Below are positions 1 to 11,159 of a DNA stretch of 64,000 nt, in pieces. Position 1 is the stretch's first letter. The number at the start of each line of letters is the position of its first letter. The position numbers were made by a program, and so were the translations under genes. A model generated the notes under the pieces. The model saw nothing but the letters and a program-made list of their open reading frames with translations. It searched no databases and had not been told where the DNA came from. This DNA comes from Callorhinus ursinus (Eukaryota; Chordata; Mammalia; Carnivora; Otariidae): assembly GCF_003265705.1 (NCBI RefSeq), contig NW_020312788.1:744001-808000 (forward strand), read 5' to 3'.

Positions 1-505
1 CCAAAACCCTTGGCACTTAAAAGTGTCCTCTTCCTCCCTCTGCTTGGATTCTCTTTACACATCAGTCTTTGCTCAGCACGCTGCCACGGAAACTGCTCTG
101 GCAAATGGTGTCAGAGTCAATGGGGGTGCCTTCCTGGAGCTTGTCTTACTAGAGCTCTCTGCTGTATCTGACGTAGTTACTTCTCACCCGTTTTTGAAAT
201 ACTATTATTCTAGCTTTCACACACCTCTTTCTCCCAGTTCTCCTAAATTCATGGGCTGCTTTGTGGTGTTTTCTGCCTGTGCCCACCGTCTACAGTTTTA
301 GTGTACCCCCAAGATCCCCTCCCCAAACCAGGCTGCACGGGCTCTCTGAGGCTCTCACCTATATGCTGACTAACCATAAACCTTCCACTGAGCTCCAAGC
401 TCATAAAATCTAACTACATACTTAGACATCCCTTAGGCACCTCACACTTCGGCATCTGTCTAAAACTGAAATTATCAATTTTCCCTCTGCCCCAAATGTC
501 ACTGA
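1..505 (+). repeat. L2 LINE fragment (older copy)
   Basis: Pyrimidine-rich sequence resembling L2 ORF2, especially 150-290 and 361-500 ('ctgagctccaagctcat', 'aggcacctcacacttcggc'). It is followed at once by a second L2 copy in the same orientation that repeats an earlier part of the element. Confidence 0.5.
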
Positions 506-511
506 GTTTTC

Positions 512-771
512 ATGACTTTCATGTCATTAAATCCAATAGGCATTTTCCATCTCATCTTATTTGACCTTTCAGCCATATTTGACACTGTTGGCATTCCCTC
601 ATTCATAAAACACTCCTTGGTCACTGTGGGTCTATTGCCTTTTGCTGTGGCACTATACGTTTCTGATTTTTCTTCCCATCTCTTTGGCTACCACTTTTGG
701 GGGGGCATCTTTTGTTTCTTTGCCCACAATTTAAATATTGGAGTTTCTCAAGACTCTTTCCTGGGCTCCTG
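512..771 (+). repeat. L2 LINE fragment, left part of an interrupted copy
   Basis: Matches the L2 ORF2 stretch 'tttcagcc.tatttgacac.gttg' and continues to 'ggagtttctcaagactctt'. The continuation of the same element appears after an inserted LTR, at about 1270. Confidence 0.6.
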
Positions 772-1262
772 CATTGGTGGTCTATTGCTGTACAGCAAAC
801 CATCTCAAAACTTACTGGCTTAAAAATAGAATCTATTTTTTTTTAAAAACAAAACAAAGCAGCAAATATTTGTTTATGATTCTGTGGGTCAGCAAGTTGG
901 TGTTGGTTTGGGTAAGTGATCATGACCTTCTTGTCGTTCTCCTGCTCTTACCTATGGTCACTCATGCAGCTATGGTCATGATGGTGAGCTGAGGCCCGGA
1001 TAATCTAAAATGACCTTATTCACATGTACGGTGGTTAGTGATGGCTGTTGGCTGGGCCTCCCTATCTTTGTCAGTTATCCTCAAGAAGGCTAGTCTGGGC
1101 TTCATGTTAAGAAGTGGTAGAAGTGGTAGAAGTGGAGAGCAGAAGCTGCAAGACCTCTTGATATCTAGGCTCAGATCCCCACATTGTTTTCACTATTTTC
1201 TATTGGTCAAAGCAAATGGGAAACAAAATCACATTGTAAAGAATAACGCAAACCAGGATGAG
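772..1262 (-). mobile_element. MaLR-type (MLT1-like) solo LTR inserted in L2
   Basis: Begins 'tctattgctgtacagcaaa' and 'aaaacttactggcttaaaa', the reverse complement of the MaLR LTR 3' end, and continues with 'tctgtgggtcagcaagttgg'. It splits the surrounding L2. The exact MLT1 subfamily and ends are uncertain. A 9-bp unit (aagtggtag) is repeated about three times near 1112-1135. Confidence 0.6.
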
Positions 1263-1264
1263 AG

Positions 1265-1900
1265 GAGCATATGGCCATTTCTTACAGTACATACGACCCC
1301 CTTCCCTTCTTACTCTGTGTTCATTTCCTAATAGATTTCATCCATTTGTTTGGCTTGTTGTCCTTCGATACACCATCAATAACTCCATAATATATGTCTC
1401 CTCCTCAGACTTCACCTCTAAGCTCATACAGCATGTGCCTTCTTGACCTCTTCACTTGGATATGTCAACGATACTTCAAGCTCAATAGCTCTACTACAGA
1501 ACTAGTCTTCTTCCAGAAATGCGCCCTCTCCCAGTGTTCCCTATCTTAGTGAGTATAGCCATTCTCAAGAAGCCTGGGCAAATTCCTCTTTTTTATTCCC
1601 CATTTCCATTCCATAATCCAGTCATGTCAGTTTTACATCCTGAACAACTCCACACCATGTCCTTTTTCTCATTTCCACTTCTACCACTTTAGACCAAGTT
1701 ACCAGCACCCTTTACTTGGATTACTACAAAGATTATCCTGAGGTTACTATATCCAGTCTTGTCTCTTCCACCAAATCCATTCTCCGAGAGCCAGAGTGAT
1801 CTTTTAAATTGTAATTTGAGAACTTTTTGTTCAAAATGACAAACTATGTTCACGTTTATCACCTACCTCTTTCCCTCAATACCTTTACCAAGATAATATA
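1265..1900 (+). repeat. L2 LINE fragment, right part of the interrupted copy
   Basis: Continues the L2 ORF2 order ('cctcctcagacttcacctc', 'cttcacttggatatgtca') and runs to 'agccagagtgatctttt' near 1800. Confidence 0.6.
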
Positions 1901-2029
1901 AAAATAAAAAAGGTCTAGATCTACAACAAAGAGAATGGGGCTGGAGAGAGGATCATTAGACAGACTGGTTGGTCAGAGACAGTATGTTGTGTTAGGAGAT
2001 AAAATCTGTATAAAAATGTATTACTGCAG

Positions 2030-2182
2030 GGTGGGGGGATGGGTTAGCCTGGTGATGGGTATTAAAGAGGGCATGTTCTGTGTGGAGCACTGGGTGTTAT
2101 GCACAAACAATGAATCATGGAACACTACATCAAAAACTAATGATGTAATGTATGGTGATTAACATAACAATAAAAAATTTTA
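2030..2182 (+). mobile_element. 5'-truncated carnivore L1, 3' UTR only
   Basis: Carries the carnivore L1 3' UTR ('gagcactgggtgttatgc', 'gatggtgattaacataac') and an A-rich tail. It is flanked by an identical 18-bp target-site duplication, aaaaatgtattactgcag, at 2012-2029 and 2183-2200, so both borders are exact. Confidence 0.9.
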
Positions 2183-2233
2183 AAAAATGTATTACTGCAG
2201 AATCTAATAGTGCACTGTGATTACATTTCCTTT

Positions 2234-2237
<4 letters not shown>

Positions 2238-2270
<33 letters not shown>
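2238..2270 (+). repeat. (CT)n microsatellite
   Basis: Uninterrupted CT dinucleotides followed by a T-run, in unique sequence. Confidence 0.9.
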
Positions 2271-2276
<6 letters not shown>

Positions 2277-3696
2277 CCCTGTTGGTCACTGTATCATATC
2301 TTTAGATTCTTAAAACTACTTGCTTGGTTAAATCCACAGCCCTGGTTAAATCCAGTTCTCTGCCTTCTTCATGCCTGTACCAGTTCAGCAGACTGTGGCT
2401 AATGGGAAACACATGACTAGTTTCATTTTAAATTCATTACCGTTAACCTCCAGGGGGTCCTCAGTGCTGCCCCACCATCAGACCACATGTCCTAGGCAAT
2501 CTGCTCTCCCTCTCCTACACCAGTGGTCTTCAAACTGTGGTTGCTTTCCAAGAAGAAAAGAGTGTAAAGGAATCACCTACCGGATCCTCAACATCTGCAT
2601 GGACTCTTTCCTAAAATGTTTCTGCTTCCCCTCTCACTTTACAAAAGAAGGGCATACCTCTCACCCATCTCAAAGCTCTGAGGTGGCCCCACAGTGCAAA
2701 TACCTCCTGGGTCAAGCCAAAGGGCAGTTCCTTTTCACGATGGATCGAGACACCATCAACATTTTGGATTTCCTGTCTTTCTCTAGTCTACATATATTTC
2801 AGTTAAGGTGGAACCAGTGTAGGGTATTTTGAAATGTTGAAATGTTTTCAGCTGTGAGACATTGTGGAGTGGGGTGGTGGGAGTGATGACAGTCTTTGTG
2901 GAAAGACCTGGCTTCCTCCACCCCCAGGCTACAGTCAGGAATACAGGGCGCTCTTGGGGGGAGTCCACAGAAGCTTGGTGAAAAACAATGAACACTCAAA
3001 GTGGCTTTTTAAAAAGTATTTAAACATCAGCAAATCTTTTTAGCTATTAATATTCATCCTTAGGGCCAAGTCTTTAACTAGAAGGAAAGAATTTTGAACA
3101 GCAAATCACTGTAAATTAATAACATGATTCTTTTCAGTGTGAATGGCAGGATTCCTGGGACTACTGAGTTTTAAAAGACACTTTAGATAAAAGCCACAGA
3201 TAAAGCTTTCATGTGATTTCTTTCAAATTGGGTGTACATTATTAAATAACATATTTAGAACCCACTATATTAAATCATATTATGAAATATTTATTTCAGT
3301 TACAATTAATCCTCACCTTATAAATGTTAAATATTGTCTACCTCCTATAAAAAAAAAATGGTTGCTAGCTTTAAATTAGTTTTTTTTTCAGCTGGCTATA
3401 GATTTAAATTTCATTAAATAAATAGAAAAATGTGATTATGATGTCTAAAACTAATGGAGTTCTTTCTAATTTTTATTTGAAAACTTATGCTCAAAAGCAG
3501 AAGGCTAGAGATCAGTATATGGTCATAAACATAAATGCTACAGTAAGTACATAAATAATAACTGGACTAGTTAACAATGGCATTTAGAAGTAATTAATAG
3601 TAGGACTAATTAAACAAGTAATATGTATGAGAAAAGCAACAATATTTTAATAATTTCCTTCTTGTCCTTGGATATAGCAATTTATTTTATCTCTTT
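2271..3696. other. No gene seen; mostly unique sequence
   Basis: 2515-2640 has a faint DNA-transposon-like phrase ('agtggtcttcaaactgtgg'). From 3000 the sequence is AT-rich and free of recognised repeats. Open frames at 2371-2832 (+) and 2783-2999 (-) show no family signature. Confidence 0.4.
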
Positions 3697-3893
3697 ATTT
3701 TTTTTTTAAGATTTTATTTATTTATTTGACAGAGAGAGACACAGTGAGAGAGGGAACACAGCAGGGGGAGGGGAGAGGGAGAAGCAGGCTTCCCGCGGAG
3801 TAGGGAGCCCGATGCAGAGCTAGATCCCAGGACCCTGGGACCATGACCTGAGCCAAAGGTAGACACTTAAGGATTGAGCCACCCAGGCGCCCC
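3697..3893 (-). mobile_element. CAN SINE (tRNA-Lys derived)
   Basis: Poly-T start, TC-rich tail region and a tRNA-like head ending 'gagccacccaggcgcccc', all in reverse orientation. Target-site duplication tattttatctcttt at 3683-3696 and 3894-3907. Confidence 0.93.
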
Positions 3894-3907
3894 TATTTTA
3901 TCTCTTT

Positions 3908-4545
3908 TTAAACTTTGTATTGGATATTTAAATTTTATAGGCCATGTTGTTATGTATTCTTAAGATATGTAAACAAAAGGTATTTTAAAAGAACACAAAT
4001 ACAGTAGTATTAATTAAACAGGTGTTTAATATTTAATATATTTATTAAAAAATAACAATGACATGCTTTTTTTCTGTCTTATAAGTAGGTTATTTTAAAT
4101 CTTTGTTTCCTTTTCCAATAATATTTCTCTGAACTGCCTACAGCCTTTAAGACATCGTTTTTTTCTTTTATGTAGTAGTTAAACTGAATACAGTCAAATG
4201 TAAATTCATGTTGACTGCTATTATCAAGTCTACATTATAGAAGTTTATAGACTGAATAGAATTTGCCAGGATCTACATTTGCACTCTCTGCTGAATATGC
4301 AGATAGATGAGTGAAGTCTAGTTTTATTTGAGCAAGATATCAACAATCTTTTGTTTTCTGTTTTCTACAGTTTTATTAAAATCTTCAGAGAAAGCAAGAA
4401 AATGATTTGAGACTCCACTTTTCAAATTAAAAAACCTAAGAAGGGGTGAACATTTTTTTGTTGCTGTAATCCGATGCATTATTTAATATATTATAGAAAG
4501 TGCAATCACGGGTAAGATGCAACAGAATGAGCTCTATACTATAAG
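3908..4545. other. AT-rich unique sequence
   Basis: No repeat, coding or RNA signal recognised. Confidence 0.4.
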
Positions 4546-4998
4546 GACACTGTAATAGTGTCCCCCCCCAAAAAAAAGTCATGTCCAGCTGAAACCTGTT
4601 AATGTGACCTTATTTGAAAATAGGGTCTTTGCAGATGTAATCAAGTTAAGAGGAAGTCATAGTAGATTAGCGTGCCTTAAATCTAATATGACAGGTGTCC
4701 TTTAAGGAGAGGGAAATTTGGACACAGGAGGAAAATGGCCATGGGAAGATGAAGGCAGAACTGGACTGATGAAGCTATAAGTCAAGGAATGCCAAGGACT
4801 GCTAGAGCCACCAGAAACTGGTACACAGGCCTGGAACAGATTCTTCCCTAGAACCGCAGAGGGAGCACAGCCCTGCTGACCCCTTGATTTCAGACCTCTA
4901 GTCTCCAGAACTGTGAGGGACTAACATTTTTTTTGTTTTTGAAGCCACCTGGTGTGTGGTATTTCGTTATGGCGGCCCTAGCAACCTAATAGACTAAC
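4546..4998 (+). mobile_element. MaLR (MLT1-type) solo LTR
   Basis: Shows the LTR phrases 'aatgtgaccttatttgaaaa', 'agggtctttgcagatgtaat', 'cctccagaactgtgagg' and the terminal 'ggcggccctagcaacctaat'. A single LTR is seen, without internal sequence. Confidence 0.85.
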
Positions 4999-5465
4999 AT
5001 ATCTGTTCTCAGATTTCCCCACAGGACATTTTAGTTTCAGCCTGTGAATCAATAAATGTGACTTTACTCAGTTCCTTGAGCCATAAAAGGAATGATAAAA
5101 TAATGTGTGTTCATTCATGTGTTATTCCCACACCAACTCTGTGGTCACTATTTTCAACTGAGCATTACTACCTTGGGGAGACAAATGTTTGATTAACTTA
5201 GTGCTTCCTTGTCTAATCTAATACCAGACTTGTGAGATTCACTCTCCATATGTGTTTTCACAGTCTCGTCTGCCATGCCCAACCTACAGTTATTTTCTGC
5301 ATACTGTACCGCATGCTCTGTTTGTGCTATTTATTTCCCTGGCCCAGCTGTATGTGTCTTTGCTTCTGTCATAAAACAACACATTTAGCCTCCTTTTTTC
5401 AGGGTCATCTGGATCATGCTTGTGATATTGCAGGTGTTCCTATTTTCATGATCTGAACTTTTAAA
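4999..5465. other. No recognised feature
   Basis: Mixed sequence. The open frame at 5232-5456 (+) is Cys-rich by chance of TG/GC content and has no motif. Confidence 0.35.
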
Positions 5466-5469
5466 AAAC

Positions 5470-5890
5470 ATTGTCACAATAGTCACAGTGTTAAAAATTA
5501 ACCTAGAACTATCTCTGTAATAGGAGGCTGACTCCATTTTTTATGTTGGGCTACCAATGGCTTTAAGCTTCATCCCTTCCCTGTCCCCCCCTCTGCCCTC
5601 CATCTGGGCAAGCTGCTACGAAGCCTGCTCTCTCTTTTGGTGCTGGTGGGAGGTTGAAACCACACAACCCGTACCCACACTGGGACCCCTCATCCCGTGC
5701 CCACCCCCTCACCACAGAAATCCCAAGCCAGTCTGTCTCCTTTCCCTGCCGCTCCCCCACCCGCCCCAGGGCCTGTGGGAGATGGCTGCCCTGCTCTCCC
5801 CCAGAGACTTCAGTGATGTAAATAAATTAACTTTTCCATAGCCTCTTGGTGTGTGCATCAATCTCAACGTCTGAACCAAATTTCTGGGTG
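5470..5890 (+). mobile_element. LTR-like element, family unknown
   Basis: Has 'ggaggctgactccatttt', a C-rich middle and an AATAAA-type signal near 5820 followed by a T-rich and GT-rich stretch, the order expected for a retroviral LTR U3-R-U5. Ends were not established and it could be unique sequence. Confidence 0.3.
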
Positions 5891-6339
5891 GGGAATCCTG
5901 ATTATCCAAGGTGGCCACAATAATCTTAATACAAAGCACAACAGTTAATCCACAGGCCAAGTCAAACATGGACTGTTAATGACAGGATCACAATGCACTT
6001 GAGTTGTAAACTTAATTCATACCACTTGAAAGGAGGTAACAACAGGTGATCCATTATTGTGAACTGAAAATCATGGTTGCCAACATCAGTGGTCAGGGGA
6101 AAAATGAGTGGTGGCGACTACTTCGGGCAGAGAGTTTATACTGTATTCATTTGGCACTAAAAACAGTGCTGTCTTCAATCCCTATTTCTTTGGCCACTGT
6201 GTGTATGGGTTTTGTACTCCCCCCCACCCAAATTTGGCACCCATCACGGAAACTCACGATTTTGTGGGGTGCCCCAGGAACCAGGACTTTCAGTGCTAAA
6301 ATGAGGATAGTTTCAATGAGAAACCTTAAATAAGAACTG

Positions 6340-6460
6340 TTTAGCTGAACCCTATCTGAATCCTGACCCACAGAAACCATGAGCCATGGTAATTACTTAT
6401 TGTTGTTTTCAGCCACTAAGTTTGGGGGTGATTTGTTATGAGAAATAGATAACAAAACTG
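6340..6460 (+). mobile_element. MaLR LTR 3' end fragment
   Basis: 'cagccactaagtttgggg' and 'gagaaatagataacaaaac' are the characteristic MaLR LTR 3' end. The 5' part is decayed or lies in the unrecognised 6046-6340. Confidence 0.5.
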
Positions 6461-6584
6461 CAGCCCAAACCACCTGCAGCTGGGTCCCTCATCTCTTCCC
6501 TCGAGGCCTGCTCTTCTCACTGTCTTCCTCATCTCATTAGGGGACAGCTCCCCTCTTCCGGCTGCTCGGCTCAAAAAACCATAC

Positions 6585-7405
6585 AGTCATTCTTAACTCC
6601 ATTTTTTTCTCCCGTATCCAAGCATTCACCAATTATGTTGGTTCTACCTTCAACGTATATTAAGATTCTGACCACTTCTTATCTTTTCCACTGCTACCAC
6701 TGTATTTCAAGCCACCATCATCTCTTGCTTAGATTATTTCAATGTCTCTTAACTAGTTTTCCTGCTTCCTCATTGTTTCCCTTCAGTCTCTTCTCAACAC
6801 GATATCCAGAGTGATCCTGTCAAAATGTGTATTAGATCCTGTCACTCTGCTGCTCAAAACCCTCTCAAGGTGTCCTATCTCTCCTACAGAAAAAGCCAGC
6901 ATCCTCCACTGGCCCTATACAATCTGTTCCCTATTTCTTCTCTTTATTCCCCTCTACATCTCCTCCATGATCAATCTGCTCTAGCCACATGAGCTTCCTT
7001 GCTGTCATTCCAACATGATAAGCACACTCCTGCCTTTGGGCCTTGTACTTGCTGTCCCTTTTGCTTTGAATGCTGTTCCCTATGCCCAGAAGGCCATTTG
7101 TCTTTCTCCCTCACTTCTGTAAGGTTACCTTCTGAGTGCAGCCTTCCCTGCCCAGACTACCTAAAATTTCAGCCTTTTAGCCTGACTCTTCCTGTTCTCC
7201 TTCCTTGCTTTATTTTCTTCTTAGTTCTTACCCATTAACTATATACTTTACAGATTTATCTTGTTTATTCTTTGTCTCTCCACTGAAGTGAGAGCTCCAC
7301 AAGGGCAAGGATCTTTCTGTTTTGTTCATGGTTTTATCCCTACAGCCTAGAGAACAGCGCCTAGAATATAGCAAACTCTCAGCGAACATTTATTGTTCAA
7401 TGGAT
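6585..7405 (+). repeat. L2 LINE 3' portion
   Basis: A long collinear L2 copy: 'ttaactccattttttctcc'-type start, 'aagccaccatcatctcttgc', 'agagtgatcctgtcaaaatg', 'gggccttgtacttgctgtcc', and the 3' end with 'gagagctccacaagggcaag' and 'cagcgcctagaatatagc'. Confidence 0.85.
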
Positions 7406-7474
7406 AGTCATCATAGTACACGCACTGTACACTGAGCTTCAAATTTAGACTCAGCACTTAGGAAAATAACGGAA

Positions 7475-8345
7475 GACAATTGTAGAGAGCAAAATGGAGT
7501 CTCTCATGGCAAGGAGGAGCCTGTGTCAAGCAATGACATAAGCAGTTAAGGTATTGCAGCGAGGAGATATCGCTGGGACCAACGTCATCTGACACCCCAG
7601 AGCTGATAATGAGCAGAACCAGAGGAGGTCTGCAGAGACTCTAAACTGATTAAATCCCTTCAAAAAGGGAAGGATTTTTTAAATTTAATGAATTAATTTA
7701 TTTTTTAAAGATTTTATTTATTTATTTGAGAGAGAGTGAAAGCAAGAGAGATCACAGAGGGAGAGGGAGAAACAGGCTCCCCACTGAGCAGGGAGCCCGA
7801 TGCGGGGCTCAATCCCAGGACCCTGGGATCATGACCTGAGCCGAAGACAGATGCTTAACTGACTGAGCCACCCAGGAGCCCCTAAAAAGGGAAGGATTTT
7901 GGCAACAGACTGTCAGACTTTTCAGGTACGATGCCTCTATGTTTGACCACTTAAAAAAGGCAACTGCCCCGAAGGCTCTACCCAGTGGATCTCCGCACAG
8001 AACCGAGATCCTCCACTGCTTGGACATCAGAAGCAGTGAGTGCGGAGAGCTGACCTGGGCCAGACCAAGGCCTTACCTCAGCTGCTCTCCCACAGACTGA
8101 CTTTGCGTTTGGTTCGTTCACTTCCTGCACCTTCTGTTATCTTGTGTGTTGTGTGGCTTGTCTCCTATCCTGCTCTGTGTGCTGTGTAAGAAGTCAAGTT
8201 TACTCGCATAGTGAATTGTCATTGAGTTTGGAATCCTGAACCTACTTTATAATTGTGATTTAACTTTGCTTTATGATTGAATAAAGCTGACATTGTGGAA
8301 AGACATAACGCAAGTGTGTGCCTTTATAGTGTGCTCATGACAACA
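7475..8345 (+). mobile_element. LTR-like element split by a SINE
   Basis: Begins TGTAGAGAGCAAAATGGAG and carries AATAAA at 8280-8285, then a GT-rich run, consistent with a solo LTR from an endogenous retrovirus. The family was not identified. A CAN SINE at 7679-7883 interrupts it and duplicates 17 bp of it. Confidence 0.4.
7679..7883 (-). mobile_element. CAN SINE inside LTR-like element
   Basis: Reverse-oriented SINE with exact 17-bp target-site duplication aaaaagggaaggatttt at 7662-7678 and 7884-7900. Confidence 0.93.
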
Positions 8346-8639
8346 ACCATGATTAGAGAACAGGATGTAAATGCTGTCGAGTTTAAGCATGTGAATGTAT
8401 GATGCAGAAGTTTGGAATGAAAGGGGTGGGAAGTGAAGGAAGGAAAGGGATACCAGTGTCTTCATCCTACAAAATACCAGAGACAAGAGATCCTATCTCT
8501 GGTGGTTGCAAAAAGAAGTAAAGTTATAAGCACAAAGCTGAAAGTTACAAGCATAGTTCATAGAACTAAGAACAATGAGTTAACTATAGGAACATTGGAG
8601 AAAGACATGAGTGATAGTGTTAAGTCATAGCTGTAAATC
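8346..8639. other. No recognised feature
   Basis: A-rich sequence. The open frame at 8433-8630 (+) has no motif. Confidence 0.35.
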
Positions 8640-8656
8640 AATAGATAAGATTGGCA

Positions 8657-8862
8657 GGGCGCCTGGGTGGCTCAGTTGGTTAAGCGACTGCCTTCGGCTC
8701 AGGTCATGATCCTGGAGTCCCGGGATCAAGTCCCACATCGGGCTCCCTGCTCAGCGGGGAGTCTGCTTCTCCCTCTGACCCTCCCCCCCTCATGTGCTCT
8801 CTCTCTCTCTGTCTCTCTCTCTCATTCTCTCTCTCAAATAAATAAATAAAATCTTTAAAAAA
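8657..8862 (+). mobile_element. CAN SINE, near-intact
   Basis: Starts gggcgcctgggtggctcag, with the full head, TC-rich tract and (AAAT)n-type A tail. Exact 17-bp target-site duplication aatagataagattggca at 8640-8656 and 8863-8879. Confidence 0.95.
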
Positions 8863-8879
8863 AATAGATAAGATTGGCA

Positions 8880-9600
8880 ATATCTGTCTTAGCCTAATTT
8901 TCCTGGAAAATAGCCTGAGGCAAAGTTTAAGGGCTAATGCTTTATTAGGATGTGCCATCCCAGCTCTGCAAGACTTAAGGAAAGAGGAAGAGAATCAGGA
9001 AAGTACTGGCAGCAAATTAGAGGTGTTGAATTACTGCGCTGGCCATTGCTTCATAAAGGGCCTCGAATAAATGTAGTTGGTTCCTCAGCAGGTGACCACA
9101 CAGTCACAAAGGACCCCTTTGGACAGAATGTATGGAAATATTGTGCCTGTAACAATCCATCAGAGGGAGAAGAGAAAGCATAACTGTAATTTCCCTCTGT
9201 TTTCTGTCTTCCATTGGTCAAAATGTGCTGCCAGGAGAGTTAACCACCCCCACCCCCTGGCAGGTTGTATCACCAGACCCCTTTGGTCCCACTGGGGAAG
9301 CCAGATCTGGGCATGTGGCCTGATGGCCTCCTGCAGTAGAACCAGAAGCTCAGACTTAGTTGTCACCGCTGGGCTGGCCTGGGCAAGGCAAGTTGCGAGA
9401 CTGGGAGAAAGGTGAGCCTGAAGAAATCTAAACAAGCATACACGATATGTCCTGTACACTGTCCGAACTCCAGAAATCAAGAAACAGAGCTGTAAGCATA
9501 TACATTCAAATATAGAGATAAGAAAACTGAAGAATAAAAGTGGAAGTTAAAGTGGTTGCTTCTGGGGGTGGGAAAGAGGTCAGAGCAAAAATATTACTTA
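8880..9600. repeat. Probable ancient interspersed repeat, family not identified
   Basis: Phrases such as 'cctgaggcaaagtttaaggg' and 'cctcagcaggtgaccac' feel like a dispersed ancient element, perhaps an LTR, but I cannot name it. Open frames on both strands here are unsupported. Confidence 0.25.
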
Positions 9601-9617
9601 TTACTATTAGCTCTTCT

Positions 9618-9804
9618 TTTTTAAAAAAAATATTTTTAAATTTATTTATTTGAGAGACAGTGAGAGAGTGAGAGCACAGAGGGAGAGGGAGAAGCAGACT
9701 CCCCGCTGAGCAGGGAGCCCAATGCGGGGCTCGATTCCAGGACCCTGGGATCATGACCTGAGCCGAAGGCAGACGCTTAACCAACTGAGCCACCCAGGCG
9801 CCTG
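9618..9804 (-). mobile_element. CAN SINE
   Basis: Reverse-oriented SINE. Target-site duplication tactattagctcttct at 9602-9617, repeated with one mismatch at 9805-9820. Confidence 0.93.
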
Positions 9805-9864
9805 TACTATTAACTCTTCTGTACAATTTTTTCAAATTAATGAATTATATTGATAAAAATTCTT

Positions 9865-10965
9865 TTTTTTAAGACCTTGCAAACTAGATTTCATCACTCT
9901 CCCAAATTCTTCAGTGATGTCCCGTTGCTATTAGAATAATTAAAACATGTTAACACCATTTCCAACTGAATATTAGCTCTCAGATTCTGAAATGTCAGTA
10001 TTGTTACTATCTATATAGTCTAAATTTGTTCTATTATAAGGGTACTATTCAAATACCAGTGATTTTGTGCTAACCTGCTGCGGGGACAATATTTAAGGGA
10101 AAAAAGTTCAATTGCCCATTTTTAGTTTTGGAGATTTCAATTCTGAACTGAAGTCCCTGAACTCCAGGGCTCTGCTGGACTCTCCTAGCTCACTGGAAGC
10201 TATTCCCTCTTGATTTCTGCTCAAGCCATATTGGCTACCTTTCTGTTTCTCAGACTGCCCTCCCCCCAACTTCTACCTCAGGACTTTGGCACCAGGATGC
10301 TCCCTTAACTGCCCATGACTCCCTTTCCTACCCCAATCCCCCAACATATCAAGTTCAGTGTATTCTAAGCTTCCGGTAGCTACACGTCACCTATGTGATG
10401 TTTGTCTTTCTTGTGTAAGGACTAGCCTAGTACTTAACTTACCATCTATCTTTAAATTGACAACTTTGTTAGATTTAAAAATATTTATTTTTACAAGAAA
10501 ACCTTACCTGCTAACAAATATGGAAAACCAATATCACTTGTCACAAATTGCACAAAACTGTCAAATAAATGTATAATAATGACAATAAGAATATATCTCT
10601 GTGCTACCAGTGGTTCACGTGACATACTGGCAACCTCCTAGTTTAGTTATCTGCCTTTTGATTCATCTTTGAGTTATTAGCCTAAATGTAATTTTTTTTT
10701 CAGGGAAATCTCTCATTGTTTGGACTGGACCAGTCTTCTGTGTTGCCCACTTGTTACCATTGCTTCATAACACTCATGAGATTATAGAACTTGTAGTTAT
10801 ACATTTGTAGGGTGATTTTTAAATGTCTGCCTCTCCAGTGGGGCTTGCGTGTCATGAGAACAGGAACTGTGTTAATTTTGCTCATCTCACATCTCCTGAG
10901 GTGATCACAGTGTGCGACTCACTGTTAATGCTTAAAAAATACTTATGGAATGAATAAATGAATAC
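9865..10965 (+). repeat. Fragmented L2 LINE
   Basis: L2-like pieces at about 9865-9955, 10140-10400 and 10790-10965; the last has 'gtgtcatgagaacaggaact' and ends in gaatgaataaatgaat. The intervening 10400-10790 is unrecognised. Confidence 0.5.
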
Positions 10966-11159
10966 CTGTATGAGATTTTTACCAGCGATCAACCAACTTT
11001 TATCTGTTTTGTTTTCATGCCCACCAGCCTGTCTTTCTAACTATGACCAAGTGTCCTCAAATTCTTTTTGAGAGGAAACAGGATAAAAATAAGTAATGTA
11101 AGGATGAATGAGTAGACAGATGTCAGGAAGAGGGTGACCTGGAGTGGCAAATCATAATT

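Noticed and set aside
2371..2832. 153-codon plus-strand frame
   Set aside because: No recognisable domain; surrounded by non-coding repeats and overlapped by opposite-strand frames.
8657..8730. tRNA-like sequences in SINE heads
   Set aside because: They are the tRNA-Lys-derived 5' parts of CAN SINEs, not functional tRNA genes; no intact cloverleaf was seen.
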